Assembly: GCA_030611265.1 (NCBI GenBank)
Contig: JAUWQD010000028.1
Span: forward strand, 1-32,151
Reading direction: 5' to 3'
DNA from: Methanosarcinaceae archaeon
GTDB taxonomy: Archaea; Halobacteriota; Methanosarcinia; Methanosarcinales; Methanosarcinaceae
Length of the DNA stretch: 32,151 bases
Both the position numbers and the translations under genes were made by a program. Below, piece by piece: positions 14,622-23,142 of the stretch. Position 1 is the stretch's first letter. Each line of letters opens with the position of its first letter. The notes beneath the pieces are model-generated. The model was not told where the DNA came from and did no database searches. It saw nothing but the letters and a program-made list of their open reading frames with translations.

Positions 14622-15530
14622 ATGCATCTTACTCTCAATTCCCATGTAGACTGCATTTGTGATTTTACTTACAACTTCATCTGGCAACACAAAGGCGAAG
14701 AACTCGATCCCGATGCACAGATCCCATCACAGAAAGATTCAGAATATACCTACCGCCAACTTGTGGAAACACTCACCAATGGTGAAGATGTGCACATATC
14801 CGGTTCTGTTGGAAAGCGATTTGCATCCAGTCTTGGAGTTGACCTTGCCTATTTTGGAGGAAGTGGGAAAACACTTGGTGCAGGTTGTGTGTTTGTTGAT
14901 GGTGATATCGGTACACGAGCCGGAATTAGCATGGTTAGCGGTGCAATATACGTAAGCGGTACGATTGCTGAGCCTATGGGAAATATCGTAGAGGTTGTAT
15001 CAGATAAAGAAGGATACAAGAAATACATATCCATAACCGATATTTTGAAAAACGGGCATCAAGGTGTCGAGTTTGTTGATACGCGAAATACATTTGATGG
15101 CAAAACCCTCACGCTTGGTGACAGTATATTACGCGACACCGTGGCTACCCGTCTTGATATGGATGCGACAGTTGTTGTATCAGGTGATGTTGACCTGAGT
15201 ACAGGGATCCTGATGCAGAAAGGGAAAGTGGTTGTTGAAGGAAACGGCGGCATGAACACAGGAGTCCTGCTAAACGGTGGACGTGTAATTGTTATGGGAA
15301 ATGTGGGTGAATTTGCAGGCACTGACATGCGAAAAGGTGAAATAATCATTGGCGGCAAGGCAGAGGGGTACTTAGGTGCTAATATGAAAGGCGGCAGCAT
15401 ATACGTAAAAGGTAATGTCAAAGCAGTTCCTCCTGCAAAGGTTGGAGCGGTTGATGATATGGGGTTGCTACAAAAGGAACTTGGCATAAACAGGATGATT
15501 GCAATGATGTTCAAGAGAATTGGTCTTTGA
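14622..15530 (+). CDS. GXGXG beta-helix protein, FwdC/GltB C-terminal-like
   Basis: The 302 residues form a series of Gly-rich beta-helix turns (GDVDLSTGILMQKGKVVVEG, MNTGVLLNGGRVIVMGNVGE, FAGTDMRKGEIIIGG, YLGANMKGGSIYVKG) as in subunit C of formylmethanofuran dehydrogenase and the C-terminal domain of glutamate synthase. FwdC helps form formylmethanofuran at the entry of methanogenesis, but no other fwd/fmd gene is adjacent. A role as a stand-alone scaffold or a glutamate-synthase-like subunit is equally possible. The N-terminal 45 residues are not Gly-rich and contain two Cys close together (DCICD). Such genes are sometimes labelled tributyrin esterase. Confidence 0.7.
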   Translation: MHLTLNSHVDCICDFTYNFIWQHKGEELDPDAQIPSQKDSEYTYRQLVETLTNGEDVHISGSVGKRFASSLGVDLAYFGGSGKTLGAGCVFVDGDIGTRAGISMVSGAIYVSGTIAEPMGNIVEVVSDKEGYKKYISITDILKNGHQGVEFVDTRNTFDGKTLTLGDSILRDTVATRLDMDATVVVSGDVDLSTGILMQKGKVVVEGNGGMNTGVLLNGGRVIVMGNVGEFAGTDMRKGEIIIGGKAEGYLGANMKGGSIYVKGNVKAVPPAKVGAVDDMGLLQKELGINRMIAMMFKRIGL

Positions 15531-15692
15531 TAGAAGATTTCGATAGAGGATTTAGATGGAAATACTCGATAACAAATACCAAAACTACTTTAACATAAAA
15601 AGATAAACTATACTGTGTGGGTAAATTTGTGATTGTTTACTTAATATTATACAAATAATCCATTCTTAACATGTGCATCAGCGAGCAAAACC

Positions 15693-16409
15693 ATGTTGCG
15701 ACAACGATTCATCATTGATACAACTGCACTGACCGATACGCAAGTACGTGAATCGATAGGGGCTTCTACATTATGTGATGGAATGCGCGGAGTACTTGAA
15801 CTGATAGCAGACGCTCGCCTGCAACTTGGTATCAGTTGCTACGTACCTTTCCCATCCGTTTACGATGAACTACATGATTTTGCCAAGAACAATGGCTGTG
15901 ACAGTGATGTACTCGCAAAGATCGATACATGGCTTGTTAAAAAAACACCTGACCGATATAATGTCATGATCTCATCGCGCATGTTCCATGAATACGTATC
16001 CCACATGCGTGAACGCATTAACAAGGGAATGAACGTTGCAGAAGATGCAATATTGGAAGCAGCCACAGAATGCCTTTTCCTGACATCAGAAGCAAAAAAT
16101 AAGAACGATATTGAAGAAGAGATCGAGCGTGAAGTTATCGGCAAGATCGTTGGGAAGTTCAGGAACAAATACCGAAATGCTCTTCGTTATGGAATTTTAG
16201 ACAGTGCACCAGATATTGATGTACTCTTGCTTGCAAGAGAACTCGATGCGGCTGTTGTTGCAAGTGATTTCGGCATCCAGAAATGGGCTGAACAGATGGG
16301 TGTCAGGTATGTGCCTGCAAATACATTTCCAATGATGCTTACTGAATACCTAAAACATACGGCAACTTTGGAATATAGGGGAAAAGGTGAATTGTTCGAC
16401 AAGTTATAG
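15693..16409 (+). CDS. RNA-free RNase P (HARP family; also called RNA ligase partner protein)
   Basis: This 238-residue PIN-like protein of the UPF0278/PIN_5 family starts [20 protein letters not shown] with the first catalytic Asp (D9). The second acidic cluster is [21 protein letters not shown] then [10 protein letters not shown] (D176, D185, D192). Between them is a long helical insertion (about 100-165), rich in Lys/Glu, matching the protruding helices of HARPs. The Aquifex member is the minimal protein-only RNase P that trims tRNA 5' ends. Archaeal members have such activity in vitro, but their cell role is unclear because archaea also have RNA-based RNase P. No RNA ligase gene is adjacent. 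Confidence 0.85.
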   Translation: MLRQRFIIDTTALTDTQVRESIGASTLCDGMRGVLELIADARLQLGISCYVPFPSVYDELHDFAKNNGCDSDVLAKIDTWLVKKTPDRYNVMISSRMFHEYVSHMRERINKGMNVAEDAILEAATECLFLTSEAKNKNDIEEEIEREVIGKIVGKFRNKYRNALRYGILDSAPDIDVLLLARELDAAVVASDFGIQKWAEQMGVRYVPANTFPMMLTEYLKHTATLEYRGKGELFDKL

Positions 16410-16436
16410 TTGTAGGGGAACACATGTTTTTTGATT

Positions 16437-17276
16437 CTAAACTGCACCCGCTACAAAAGATAAAAGAGCAAACAGCATCGCGATCTTAAATAATTTTGAC
16501 GATTTTGCCGCATTGCTCTTAACAATAATCTCGAACACCGCGACCGCAAAAAGAAGATCTGCAAACACTACTACATACAGGTATGCGGGACTCAACATCG
16601 ACTGCATATATGGGATCGGGCTTGCAAGCACCGCAAGAAAACCTACCGATGCTGCAACGTATGCAGATTTTTTTACACCGATCATGATAGGGAGAGTGTT
16701 TGCCCCATCTTTTTTGTCACCTTCAATATCCTCGATATCCTTCACGATCTCGCGCGCAAGGGTTGCGAATGTGGCAAGCAGGAAAAGAACCGATAAAGCC
16801 TTCAACCCCTCCATACCAAATACTGCACCTCCAAACAAAAAAGTTGAACCCGTAAGATAGCCGACACTTATGTTTCCAAGCAAGACCGTGCGCTTCAGTG
16901 TCCTTGCATAATAGATGAGAAGCAGGGAATTGAACAGTGCGATTACGCCACACATCACATTGATAAGAAATGCCAGTGCAATACCAACTACAAAAAGAAC
17001 GAGTGAAAAATAAAGTGCCTGAGACAGACCAATTCGTCCGGACGGGATCGGGCGCGAGGGTTTGTTCACAGCATCGATATCAACATCAAAATAATCATTG
17101 ATCGAATTTCCCGCACCTGTTATTAAAAACACGGCGAGGAATATCAAAGGAGTGTCAAGGAACGAGATCGTGACTGCAGGATTCAGCATACTGTATGCGA
17201 TCAGTACACCGACAACGGCTGCAAATGCACCCATCAGGCAGTTTCCAGACCGAATCAATTGGAAATATGCACGCAT
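16437..17276 (-). CDS. Digeranylgeranylglyceryl phosphate synthase (UbiA family)
   Basis: This 279-residue membrane prenyltransferase attaches the second geranylgeranyl chain to geranylgeranylglyceryl phosphate, the committed archaeal ether-lipid step before CDP-archaeol formation. The two Asp-rich motifs are [20 protein letters not shown] and [20 protein letters not shown], with about eight or nine membrane helices. The start [20 protein letters not shown] is the family N-terminus. It follows nadA by 31 bases on the same strand and may be read through from it. It converges on the HARP gene, whose stop is 27 bases away. Confidence 0.92.
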   Translation of the reverse strand: MRAYFQLIRSGNCLMGAFAAVVGVLIAYSMLNPAVTISFLDTPLIFLAVFLITGAGNSINDYFDVDIDAVNKPSRPIPSGRIGLSQALYFSLVLFVVGIALAFLINVMCGVIALFNSLLLIYYARTLKRTVLLGNISVGYLTGSTFLFGGAVFGMEGLKALSVLFLLATFATLAREIVKDIEDIEGDKKDGANTLPIMIGVKKSAYVAASVGFLAVLASPIPYMQSMLSPAYLYVVVFADLLFAVAVFEIIVKSNAAKSSKLFKIAMLFALLSFVAGAV

Positions 17277-17307
17277 GAATCACCATTTACAGCCAAAATA
17301 TAAAATT

Positions 17308-18228
17308 CTACTTACTTCGTTTGATATCGAGCATTCGGTCAAGTGCACGCTTTGCCTTTATTCGCACATCTCCCGGCACTGTCACAACATGCTCCATATT
17401 CTCAAGTGAATTCAAAACCGCAGCCAGAGTGGTCATTTTCATGTTAGGACATATCGCATATTCGGATGCGGGATAAAACTTCTTGTCCGGGTTTTCCAAC
17501 TCCAGTTTATGTAAAAGACCGTTTTCCGTACCAATGATAAACTCATTACAATCGGATTCATTCACATACTTTGTCATGCCTGTTGTACTGAAAACATGAT
17601 CCGCGATCTCCAGAACATCATCACGACACTCTGGGTGCGCTATGAATTCAGCATTCGGATGTTCCTCTTTCATGAGCAGCACATCGCCTGCAAGTATCTG
17701 GTGATGGGTCGGGCAATATCCTTCCCATGGAATGATCGTCTTATCGGTATGTTTTGCAACATAGTTTGCAAGATTCTTGTCAGGGACGAACAGTATCTCA
17801 TCATCGTCAAGTGAATTTACAACCTCCACAGCATTTGCAGACGTGCAGCATATATCACACTCTGCCTTCACTGCAGCAGATGTGTTGACATAACATACAA
17901 CAACTGCATTTGGATGTTCTTTCTTTACTTTTTTGAGAGATTCCACGGACACCATCTCAGCCATAGGACAACCGGCATCGATCTCCGGTATCAATACCGT
18001 TTTTTCAGGGCTGAGTATCGCGGCACTCTCTGCCATAAAATCCACACCGCAAAAAATAATCACATTCGTATCCTGCTCCACAGCCTGCTGGCTAAGCCCG
18101 AGTGAATCCCCAACAAAATCCGCAATGTCCTGAACCTCACTTCGCTGGTAATTGTGAGCAAGGATCACGGCATTGCGTTCTTTTTTCAACGTGTTGATCT
18201 TATCAATAATAGTTTGCATATCTTGCAT
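17308..18228 (-). CDS. nadA: Quinolinate synthase
   Basis: Condenses iminoaspartate with dihydroxyacetone phosphate to quinolinate using a [4Fe-4S] cluster. At 306 residues it has the usual archaeal length. The three expected cluster cysteines are C87 ([10 protein letters not shown]), C172 (WEGYCPTHH) and C260 (AICPNMKMT), with spacing close to characterised enzymes. Other signatures are [33 protein letters not shown] and HPECRDDV. The gene lies downstream of nadX, which makes its unstable substrate. A separate promoter with palindromes lies just before it. Confidence 0.96.
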   Translation of the reverse strand: MQDMQTIIDKINTLKKERNAVILAHNYQRSEVQDIADFVGDSLGLSQQAVEQDTNVIIFCGVDFMAESAAILSPEKTVLIPEIDAGCPMAEMVSVESLKKVKKEHPNAVVVCYVNTSAAVKAECDICCTSANAVEVVNSLDDDEILFVPDKNLANYVAKHTDKTIIPWEGYCPTHHQILAGDVLLMKEEHPNAEFIAHPECRDDVLEIADHVFSTTGMTKYVNESDCNEFIIGTENGLLHKLELENPDKKFYPASEYAICPNMKMTTLAAVLNSLENMEHVVTVPGDVRIKAKRALDRMLDIKRSK

Positions 18229-18248
18229 ATAATCACTGTGCCGATAAT

Positions 18249-18288
18249 TGATCGTACGATCAGTTGTTTATAAGTCTGATCGATCGTT
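18249..18288 (-). promoter_or_regulatory. nadA promoter with flanking palindromes
   Basis: On the minus strand a TTATAAAC TATA box (about 18267-18274) lies some 40-45 bases before the nadA ATG. TGATCGTACGATCA at 18249-18262 is a perfect 14-bp palindrome covering the expected start of transcription. GATCGATC (18278-18285) sits on the upstream side, where TFB would bind. Paired sites with a common GATCG core around a TATA box suggest repression by a dimeric regulator. I do not see the same motif before nadX or nadC. Confidence 0.45.
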
Positions 18289-18367
18289 CTACTTGACTGT
18301 ACTAAATTTGCATTACAATAAGCACAATCGCATAAAACGTTTTCTTATGCAAATACCTTTTGTGATA

Positions 18368-18428
18368 GTATATAATTTATAGAATTATATAGTTCGAGTT
18401 AATCCGACCGACAGGGAGGATTTTCTCG
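18368..18428 (+). repeat. Repeat R2, copy B1 (AT palindrome plus hairpin)
   Basis: A 25-bp AT palindrome (18368-18392) is followed by a hairpin at 18395-18428: outer stem CGAG:CTCG, inner stem AATCC:GGATT, GA/GA internal loop, and CC:GG apex with a four-base loop. The inner stem differs from the common AATTC:GAATT by a compensated pair. Confidence 0.75.
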
Positions 18429-18430
18429 TA

Positions 18431-18488
18431 GTATATATTTTATAAGTATATAGTGCGAGTTAACGCGAACGAAGTGAGCGTTTTCTCG
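18431..18488 (+). repeat. Repeat R2, copy B2 (AT palindrome plus hairpin)
   Basis: Directly follows B1 in the same orientation. The AT part is at 18431-18452 and the hairpin at 18456-18488: outer stem CGAG:CTCG, inner stem AACGC:GCGTT, GA/GA internal loop, apex AC:GT closing GAA. Both inner and apical stems differ from the common form by compensated changes. It ends 20 bases from the nadX stop. Confidence 0.75.
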
Positions 18489-18507
18489 TTCTTAGGATCA
18501 TATCAAG

Positions 18508-19323
18508 TCAGGTACCGATCTGGACAGGACTCGCTATTTTCTTAATTGTCGCGATTGCGGACAGTGCTGCAAGGTAACTGGTTTTTGGATTCGTGAGTGA
18601 TGGAATATTCTCAACCTTTGTGTTGAACTTGCCAAACTCCCCTTCCACTGAGATCTCATGCACGTTCGTGGACAATGACGGATCTGCCACAACTCGAACC
18701 TTTGTTCTTTCAAATCCAATTCCTGCAATGCTCAATGATGCTGCAACATTCACATTTGCAGGGAATGCCTTGACGGCTTCATTTGCAGTTCCGTCAAAAA
18801 TGACAGTTCTGCTTGTTATCTTATCAAGGTCAATATTATTCCGGACAATATATGGAGCGCCTGCAAGACCACGCGGTGGTTTTCGTGTGGTTAGCGTGAC
18901 CGAATATACATCTGCCGACATGGCAGATTTCAATCCATCAAGACCAACGATTGCACCGGATGGAAGATAGACCTTGCAGCCTTGTTCTTTTGCAAGACCA
19001 AATATCGTATCGCGAAGTTTTTCATCGGCAAATGCGCCAATGCTCATGATCATCACATCGCATCCGGCACTTAGCGCAGTCGATGCAACTTCGGGCACTG
19101 CCATCTGTGATGCAGCCTCAACAATAAGGTCAACATGTTGTGCAATTTCTGCAATGGCAAGTACCTGCGGAGTCGTATTCTTCAACTCTGCTTTTACGGC
19201 TGCTATGTGTTCATCAGTCCTGTCGTTGATCGCATACAACTCAACACCCATTGAACCTTCATCGATCGCCTTGCAGATCTCAGCACCGATCGCCCCACAT
19301 CCGACAACTCCTATCTTAAACAT
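18508..19323 (-). CDS. nadX: L-aspartate dehydrogenase
   Basis: Oxidises L-aspartate to iminoaspartate for NadA, replacing bacterial NadB. The 271-residue product has the Rossmann motif MFKIGVVGCGAIGAEICKAI, the family segments SIGAFADEKL, YLPSGAIVGLDGLKSA, TTRKPPRGLAGAPYI and AANVNVAASLSIAGIGFERT-like FPANVNVAASLSIAGIG, and a C-terminal NPKTSYLAALSAIATI. Its leader carries R2 hairpin copy C about 25 bases before the ATG, with a TATA-like ATTTTATAAATA just upstream of the hairpin. It is divergent from nadC and followed by nadA. Confidence 0.95.
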   Translation of the reverse strand: MFKIGVVGCGAIGAEICKAIDEGSMGVELYAINDRTDEHIAAVKAELKNTTPQVLAIAEIAQHVDLIVEAASQMAVPEVASTALSAGCDVMIMSIGAFADEKLRDTIFGLAKEQGCKVYLPSGAIVGLDGLKSAMSADVYSVTLTTRKPPRGLAGAPYIVRNNIDLDKITSRTVIFDGTANEAVKAFPANVNVAASLSIAGIGFERTKVRVVADPSLSTNVHEISVEGEFGKFNTKVENIPSLTNPKTSYLAALSAIATIKKIASPVQIGT

Positions 19324-19347
19324 GTTAATTTCGCTCTTCTTAGTGTA

Positions 19348-19420
19348 CGAGAAAATTCACCCTCCGGTCGAATTAACTCGCACAAGGTATTTATAAAATG
19401 TATACTATAAAAATATAGTA
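19348..19420 (-). repeat. Repeat R2, copy C, in the nadX leader
   Basis: On the minus strand an AT-rich segment (19389-19420) containing TATA-like sequence precedes a hairpin at 19348-19380: outer stem extended to GTGCGAG:CTCGTAC with one G-T wobble, inner stem AATTC:GAATT, apex CC:GG closing GGA. The internal loop is GA/GT here rather than GA/GA. Confidence 0.7.
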
Positions 19421-19524
19421 ATAAATTGACAACGGTTCCATCAGTTTATGCTGATTAGTTAATACTTCAATACCAATTGAAAGCATATAAATCTCTTGAG
19501 ACATAAAGTAGATGTGGTGAATGG

Positions 19525-20358
19525 ATGCTTATTCGTGAAATTGAACAATTCATTGATGAAGACCTTGGACACAATGATATTTCATGCACAGTCGTGCCGG
19601 ATGAGACTATAGATGCAACAATCTTCACAAAAGAAGATTGCACGCTTGCAGGACTTGATGTGGCAGAAGCATTTTTTGATTATTTCAAGATAAATGCAAA
19701 GACCGCTTATTCAAACGGTGATGATGTGTACGCAGGCGACGTGATATTCACTCTCAGTGGCAGCACGGTGTCAATTCTCCGTGCAGAGCGACTTGTACTG
19801 AACTTTCTTGGGCATCTTATAGGTATAGCAACATTGACCCGCAGTTGTATCCGCAAAGTGGAACCGCTTTCGCAGGTGTGCATTGCATGTACAAGAAAAA
19901 CTACGCCTGGTATTCGCAAGTTTGAGAAAATGGCTGTTGTGGCAGGCGGCGGCGATTCCCACAGGTTCAACCTTTCCGATTCCATCATGCTAAAAGACAA
20001 TCACATTAAGATGATGGGGGTTGAAAACGCGATCAAATCCGCCAAAAGAATGGCAAGTTTTACACAAAAGATCGAAGTGGAAGTGGAATCTACAGACGAT
20101 GCGATCCTTGCTGCAAGTATGGGTGTTGACATCATCATGCTGGACAATATGGAACCGGGTGAAGTGATTAGCACTGTGGAGATGTTGAAGCGCAAAGGAC
20201 TTCGTGACTCCGTCATAATTGAAGCATCAGGCGGGATCAGTCCTGATAATGTTGTAGAGTATGCAAAAACAGGTGTCGATGTTATCTCCATGGGTTCACT
20301 TATCCACAAAGCCAATTGGATAGATGTAAGTCTTGAATTTTCGGTGTCAGACGATTGA
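19525..20358 (+). CDS. nadC: Nicotinate-nucleotide pyrophosphorylase (quinolinate phosphoribosyltransferase)
   Basis: Converts quinolinate and PRPP to nicotinate mononucleotide, completing the route begun by NadX and NadA. The 277-residue product shows DLGHNDISC, ACTRKTTPGIRKFEKMAVVA, GGGDSHRFNLSDSIMLKDNH, KIEVEVES, IIMLDNM and the phosphate-binding EASGGISPDNV, all standard for the family. I use the ATG at 19525 because an ATG four bases earlier hits a stop after five codons. GTGGTGA lies 7 bases upstream, and CATATAAAT (about 19482-19490) is a good TATA box. Confidence 0.95.
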   Translation: MLIREIEQFIDEDLGHNDISCTVVPDETIDATIFTKEDCTLAGLDVAEAFFDYFKINAKTAYSNGDDVYAGDVIFTLSGSTVSILRAERLVLNFLGHLIGIATLTRSCIRKVEPLSQVCIACTRKTTPGIRKFEKMAVVAGGGDSHRFNLSDSIMLKDNHIKMMGVENAIKSAKRMASFTQKIEVEVESTDDAILAASMGVDIIMLDNMEPGEVISTVEMLKRKGLRDSVIIEASGGISPDNVVEYAKTGVDVISMGSLIHKANWIDVSLEFSVSDD

Positions 20359-20467
20359 GGCGATAGTCATAAAGTTTATATTCAAACCTGTGTATTATAA
20401 TATACAAAATAATATGAAAAAAATGTAACAATATAGCAACAGGTGCTTATTGAATTGTTGAGGGAAA

Positions 20468-21745
20468 ATGGTCAAGTTAAGCAGAACTTTTTTACTTGTA
20501 GTATGTTCAATTGTACTTCTGACAATGCTGTCAGGAAGTGCAACTGCAAGTGTTGAATATTTCGAAGAAGAGATCAAAATAGGTGATGGATATCAGATTA
20601 ACAATTATGTAATTGATGTTACGGATGTCTTTATTACAGATAAACTCGCGGTCTTTAAAGTCTATGAAAATGGTGATGGTGAACCAATACATGATGAGAT
20701 GATTGGCATCAACGAGTCTTTCAAATTTGATCTTGGAAATGGTGAAGTAGAATTGAAATTATTATCTGTTGGCAGTGGTGTGCTTAATAGAGCTAGTGTT
20801 TTCATAACAGTCAGAAACGTAGATACATATTTAACGGGGATTGTAAACGGAGGACATGAATATGCCACCTACTCAGGAACTCCAATACTCGAAATTACAA
20901 CAACCGTTGATGTTGATACAATGGTGATTGGTGATTTTGTAAAGGTTACTGTTAATGCAAAAAATGTAGGTGACGATAAAGCGGTAGATGTAAGATTTTT
21001 TATACCCCCTAGACTGGAAGGTTTCTCACTTGATGATGAAGTGCTTGAATTGACTGTTGATGATGTTACAATAGAGGTAGGCAACACATACCGAGTTTAT
21101 GTATACATCTATGAGGCAACCAATGAAGGATCTTTTACGTTTAAGCCAACAACTGCAATCTTTCAAAATTCAGCTGAAGTGGATTTTGAAGCATCGTCAA
21201 CCACACCTACCATAACAGTAACAGCACCTGAAGTTCAAGAAGTGCCAAAGAAAAATGCAGTGCTGGAACTTTCAACAGACGTTGACAGCATGATTGTTGA
21301 GAGAAATGATAAGATCACTGCAACCATCAACGTCAAGAACACAGGCGATGCGCCTGCAAGTGCCGTGTGGATCAATATAATCATTCCACAAGGCCTTGAA
21401 TATGTAGGCGGTGACAGCGCGATTGAGATCATTAGCGGTGTGCCAAAAATATATATGGGATCTTTTGGAGTGCAACAAGAGAAGGAATATCCCTACACTG
21501 TAAAAGCGAGTGAACTTGGAACATACACCCTGACAACAAAATTAGCGTATGAATACGATGACGGGGTAGAGGCTGAAACACAAAAGGTTAGCAATGAATC
21601 TGTAACAGAGAGCATTTATGTGCAAAAAGGCAAATATGACGAGCTGCTTGAGCAACCAATATATGTATATTTATTGCCACTCATGGTTATTGTTATGATT
21701 GCTGCTTGGATATACCACAGACACAACCAATATAAGTTCGGATAA
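20468..21745 (+). CDS. Surface protein with CARDB/DUF11-like repeats and C-terminal membrane anchor
   Basis: The 425 residues begin with a signal peptide (MVKLSRTFLLVVCSIVLLTM then LSGSATAS). Next is an acidic beta domain (about 29-135) resembling S-layer-associated modules, then two immunoglobulin-like repeats of the CARDB/DUF11 kind (ITTTVDVDTMVIGDFVKVTV and LELSTDVDSMIVERNDKITA, each with NVKNTGD- or NAKNVGD-like turns). A transmembrane segment (IYVYLLPLMVIVMIAAWIYH) and a short basic tail end the protein. It should sit in or on the cell envelope with the repeats outside. The next gene, on the same strand 57 bases on, encodes a tubulin-like GTPase. Confidence 0.75.
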   Translation: MVKLSRTFLLVVCSIVLLTMLSGSATASVEYFEEEIKIGDGYQINNYVIDVTDVFITDKLAVFKVYENGDGEPIHDEMIGINESFKFDLGNGEVELKLLSVGSGVLNRASVFITVRNVDTYLTGIVNGGHEYATYSGTPILEITTTVDVDTMVIGDFVKVTVNAKNVGDDKAVDVRFFIPPRLEGFSLDDEVLELTVDDVTIEVGNTYRVYVYIYEATNEGSFTFKPTTAIFQNSAEVDFEASSTTPTITVTAPEVQEVPKKNAVLELSTDVDSMIVERNDKITATINVKNTGDAPASAVWINIIIPQGLEYVGGDSAIEIISGVPKIYMGSFGVQQEKEYPYTVKASELGTYTLTTKLAYEYDDGVEAETQKVSNESVTESIYVQKGKYDELLEQPIYVYLLPLMVIVMIAAWIYHRHNQYKFG

Positions 21746-21802
21746 TCGTTCATGTATCAGAATACAAAACTCATTATTATGCATTAAATCCGGAGGAATT
21801 AT

Positions 21803-22909
21803 TTGCTTAACATATTAATGGTCGGAAATGGGCAGTGCGGCAATCGTATTATTGATGCTATCAACAAACAGGCGTTTGGTGGAAAGACCAAATTTGCAAA
21901 ATTCTATTCTAAACAAAAGTTTAAGAGCCGTGTGGAAACCATTGTAGTTAATACTGCGATCAATGACCTTAAAGAATTGAAACACACAAAAGGTAGAGAT
22001 AGAATTCACATACCTCACCTGCATGGTGTAGGAGCTAACAGAAATGTTGGAAAAACTGTTTTTATAGAAAATAAAGACCTCATAATGCGTCAGATCGAAG
22101 ACAGAGGACGTTTCGATGTAGGATTTGTAATCACATCGGCATCCGGAGGCACAGGTTCATCTTTCACCCCAATGCTAATAAAAGAACTCAAGGAAAGATA
22201 CGATTTTCCGGTATATGCAATTGTTGTACTTCCGTTCAGGGAAGAAGGTACACTATATCTCCAAAATGCGGCATTTTGCCTGAGGGATATGCGGGATAGC
22301 GGTGCAGACGGCGTAATCCTTGCAGACAACCAGTTCTTAAAACAACTTGGTGGCGATATAGAATCTGCCTATAATGGGATCAATGACATGATCGCTGAGC
22401 GTATCCTATTTTTACTTGATGCACTCGACAGTGAAATGATGATGGTTACTGACCTTGGTGATTTTAAGACCGTGATGGATGGGGGTGCAGGACTTGCCAC
22501 AATTGGGTTCTACAAGGCTGATAAGGATGTTCCGGTAAAGACCGCGATCCAAAAAGCACTGTCTCCTTCCGGATTATTGTTCTCGACAAATGTCTATGAT
22601 GAAGCGAGCAGGGCAATGATCATCATAAAAGGTGACAAGAGTTATTTGAGCATTGATGACATATCAAACGAAGTTGAAAAACTATCGTCTGCTGTTGGTC
22701 ACGTATTCAAAGGTATCATTGTAAGAAATGGCGAATACCCACAGGTTCTCGCAGTGCTCACACTTGAATCTGCATCCGAACTTGAAAAATTATATGCCAT
22801 TGCAGTTGATGCAATCCACCATGAACGGGATAAGAAAATTCGGGTGGAGGATAAAAAAGAACTCGATAAAGCATTTTCACAACTTGATGACCTTGAACCT
22901 CATTATTAA
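21803..22909 (+). CDS. Non-canonical FtsZ/CetZ/tubulin-family GTPase
   Basis: This 368-residue protein starts at TTG 21803 with GGAGG about 6 bases upstream. It has the tubulin/FtsZ nucleotide fold: MLNILMVGNGQCGNRIIDAI (strand 1 and first loop), ETIVVNTAINDL (second strand), and SASGGTGSSFTPMLIKELKE, a variant of the GGGTGTG tubulin signature. Later parts are PFREEGTLYLQNAAFCLRDM, ADNQFLKQ and a C-terminal activation-like domain (GDKSYLSIDDISNEVEKL). It resembles the FtsZ/CetZ-like proteins of Methanosarcinales rather than the division FtsZ. A role in cell shape or envelope organisation is inferred. The preceding surface-protein gene may be co-transcribed. Confidence 0.78.
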   Translation: MLNILMVGNGQCGNRIIDAINKQAFGGKTKFAKFYSKQKFKSRVETIVVNTAINDLKELKHTKGRDRIHIPHLHGVGANRNVGKTVFIENKDLIMRQIEDRGRFDVGFVITSASGGTGSSFTPMLIKELKERYDFPVYAIVVLPFREEGTLYLQNAAFCLRDMRDSGADGVILADNQFLKQLGGDIESAYNGINDMIAERILFLLDALDSEMMMVTDLGDFKTVMDGGAGLATIGFYKADKDVPVKTAIQKALSPSGLLFSTNVYDEASRAMIIIKGDKSYLSIDDISNEVEKLSSAVGHVFKGIIVRNGEYPQVLAVLTLESASELEKLYAIAVDAIHHERDKKIRVEDKKELDKAFSQLDDLEPHY

Positions 22910-22996
22910 CATCCATATTCCTATGATCGATATTTCGATATGAATGTCGATCAAATATTCCTTTTTTGACAATTATTAATGCCATATTTTGTTAAA

Positions 22997-23056
22997 GTAT
23001 ATAATTAGAATTATATAGTGCGAGTTAATTCGACCGAAGGGAGAATTTTCTCGCAC
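22997..23056 (+). repeat. Repeat R2, copy D (AT palindrome plus long hairpin)
   Basis: An AT palindrome (about 22997-23017) is followed by a hairpin with a 7-bp outer stem GTGCGAG:CTCGCAC (23018-23056), inner stem AATTC:GAATT, GA/GA internal loop, and CC:GG apex closing GAA. This is the most complete copy. It lies 110 bases after the tubulin-like gene and 87 bases before the permease start. Confidence 0.8.
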
Positions 23057-23142
23057 ATAGTGATGCAGACCAGATTTTAGCCTAAATTTAACCCAAAATA
23101 TTTGAACCCATGAAATATAATTGTGGATGGGGAATATGATCA

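Noticed and set aside
18368-18488. Two tandem R2 units considered as the start of a CRISPR array
   Set aside because: Only two units, variable in sequence, with no constant-length spacers; the covarying hairpins explain them better.
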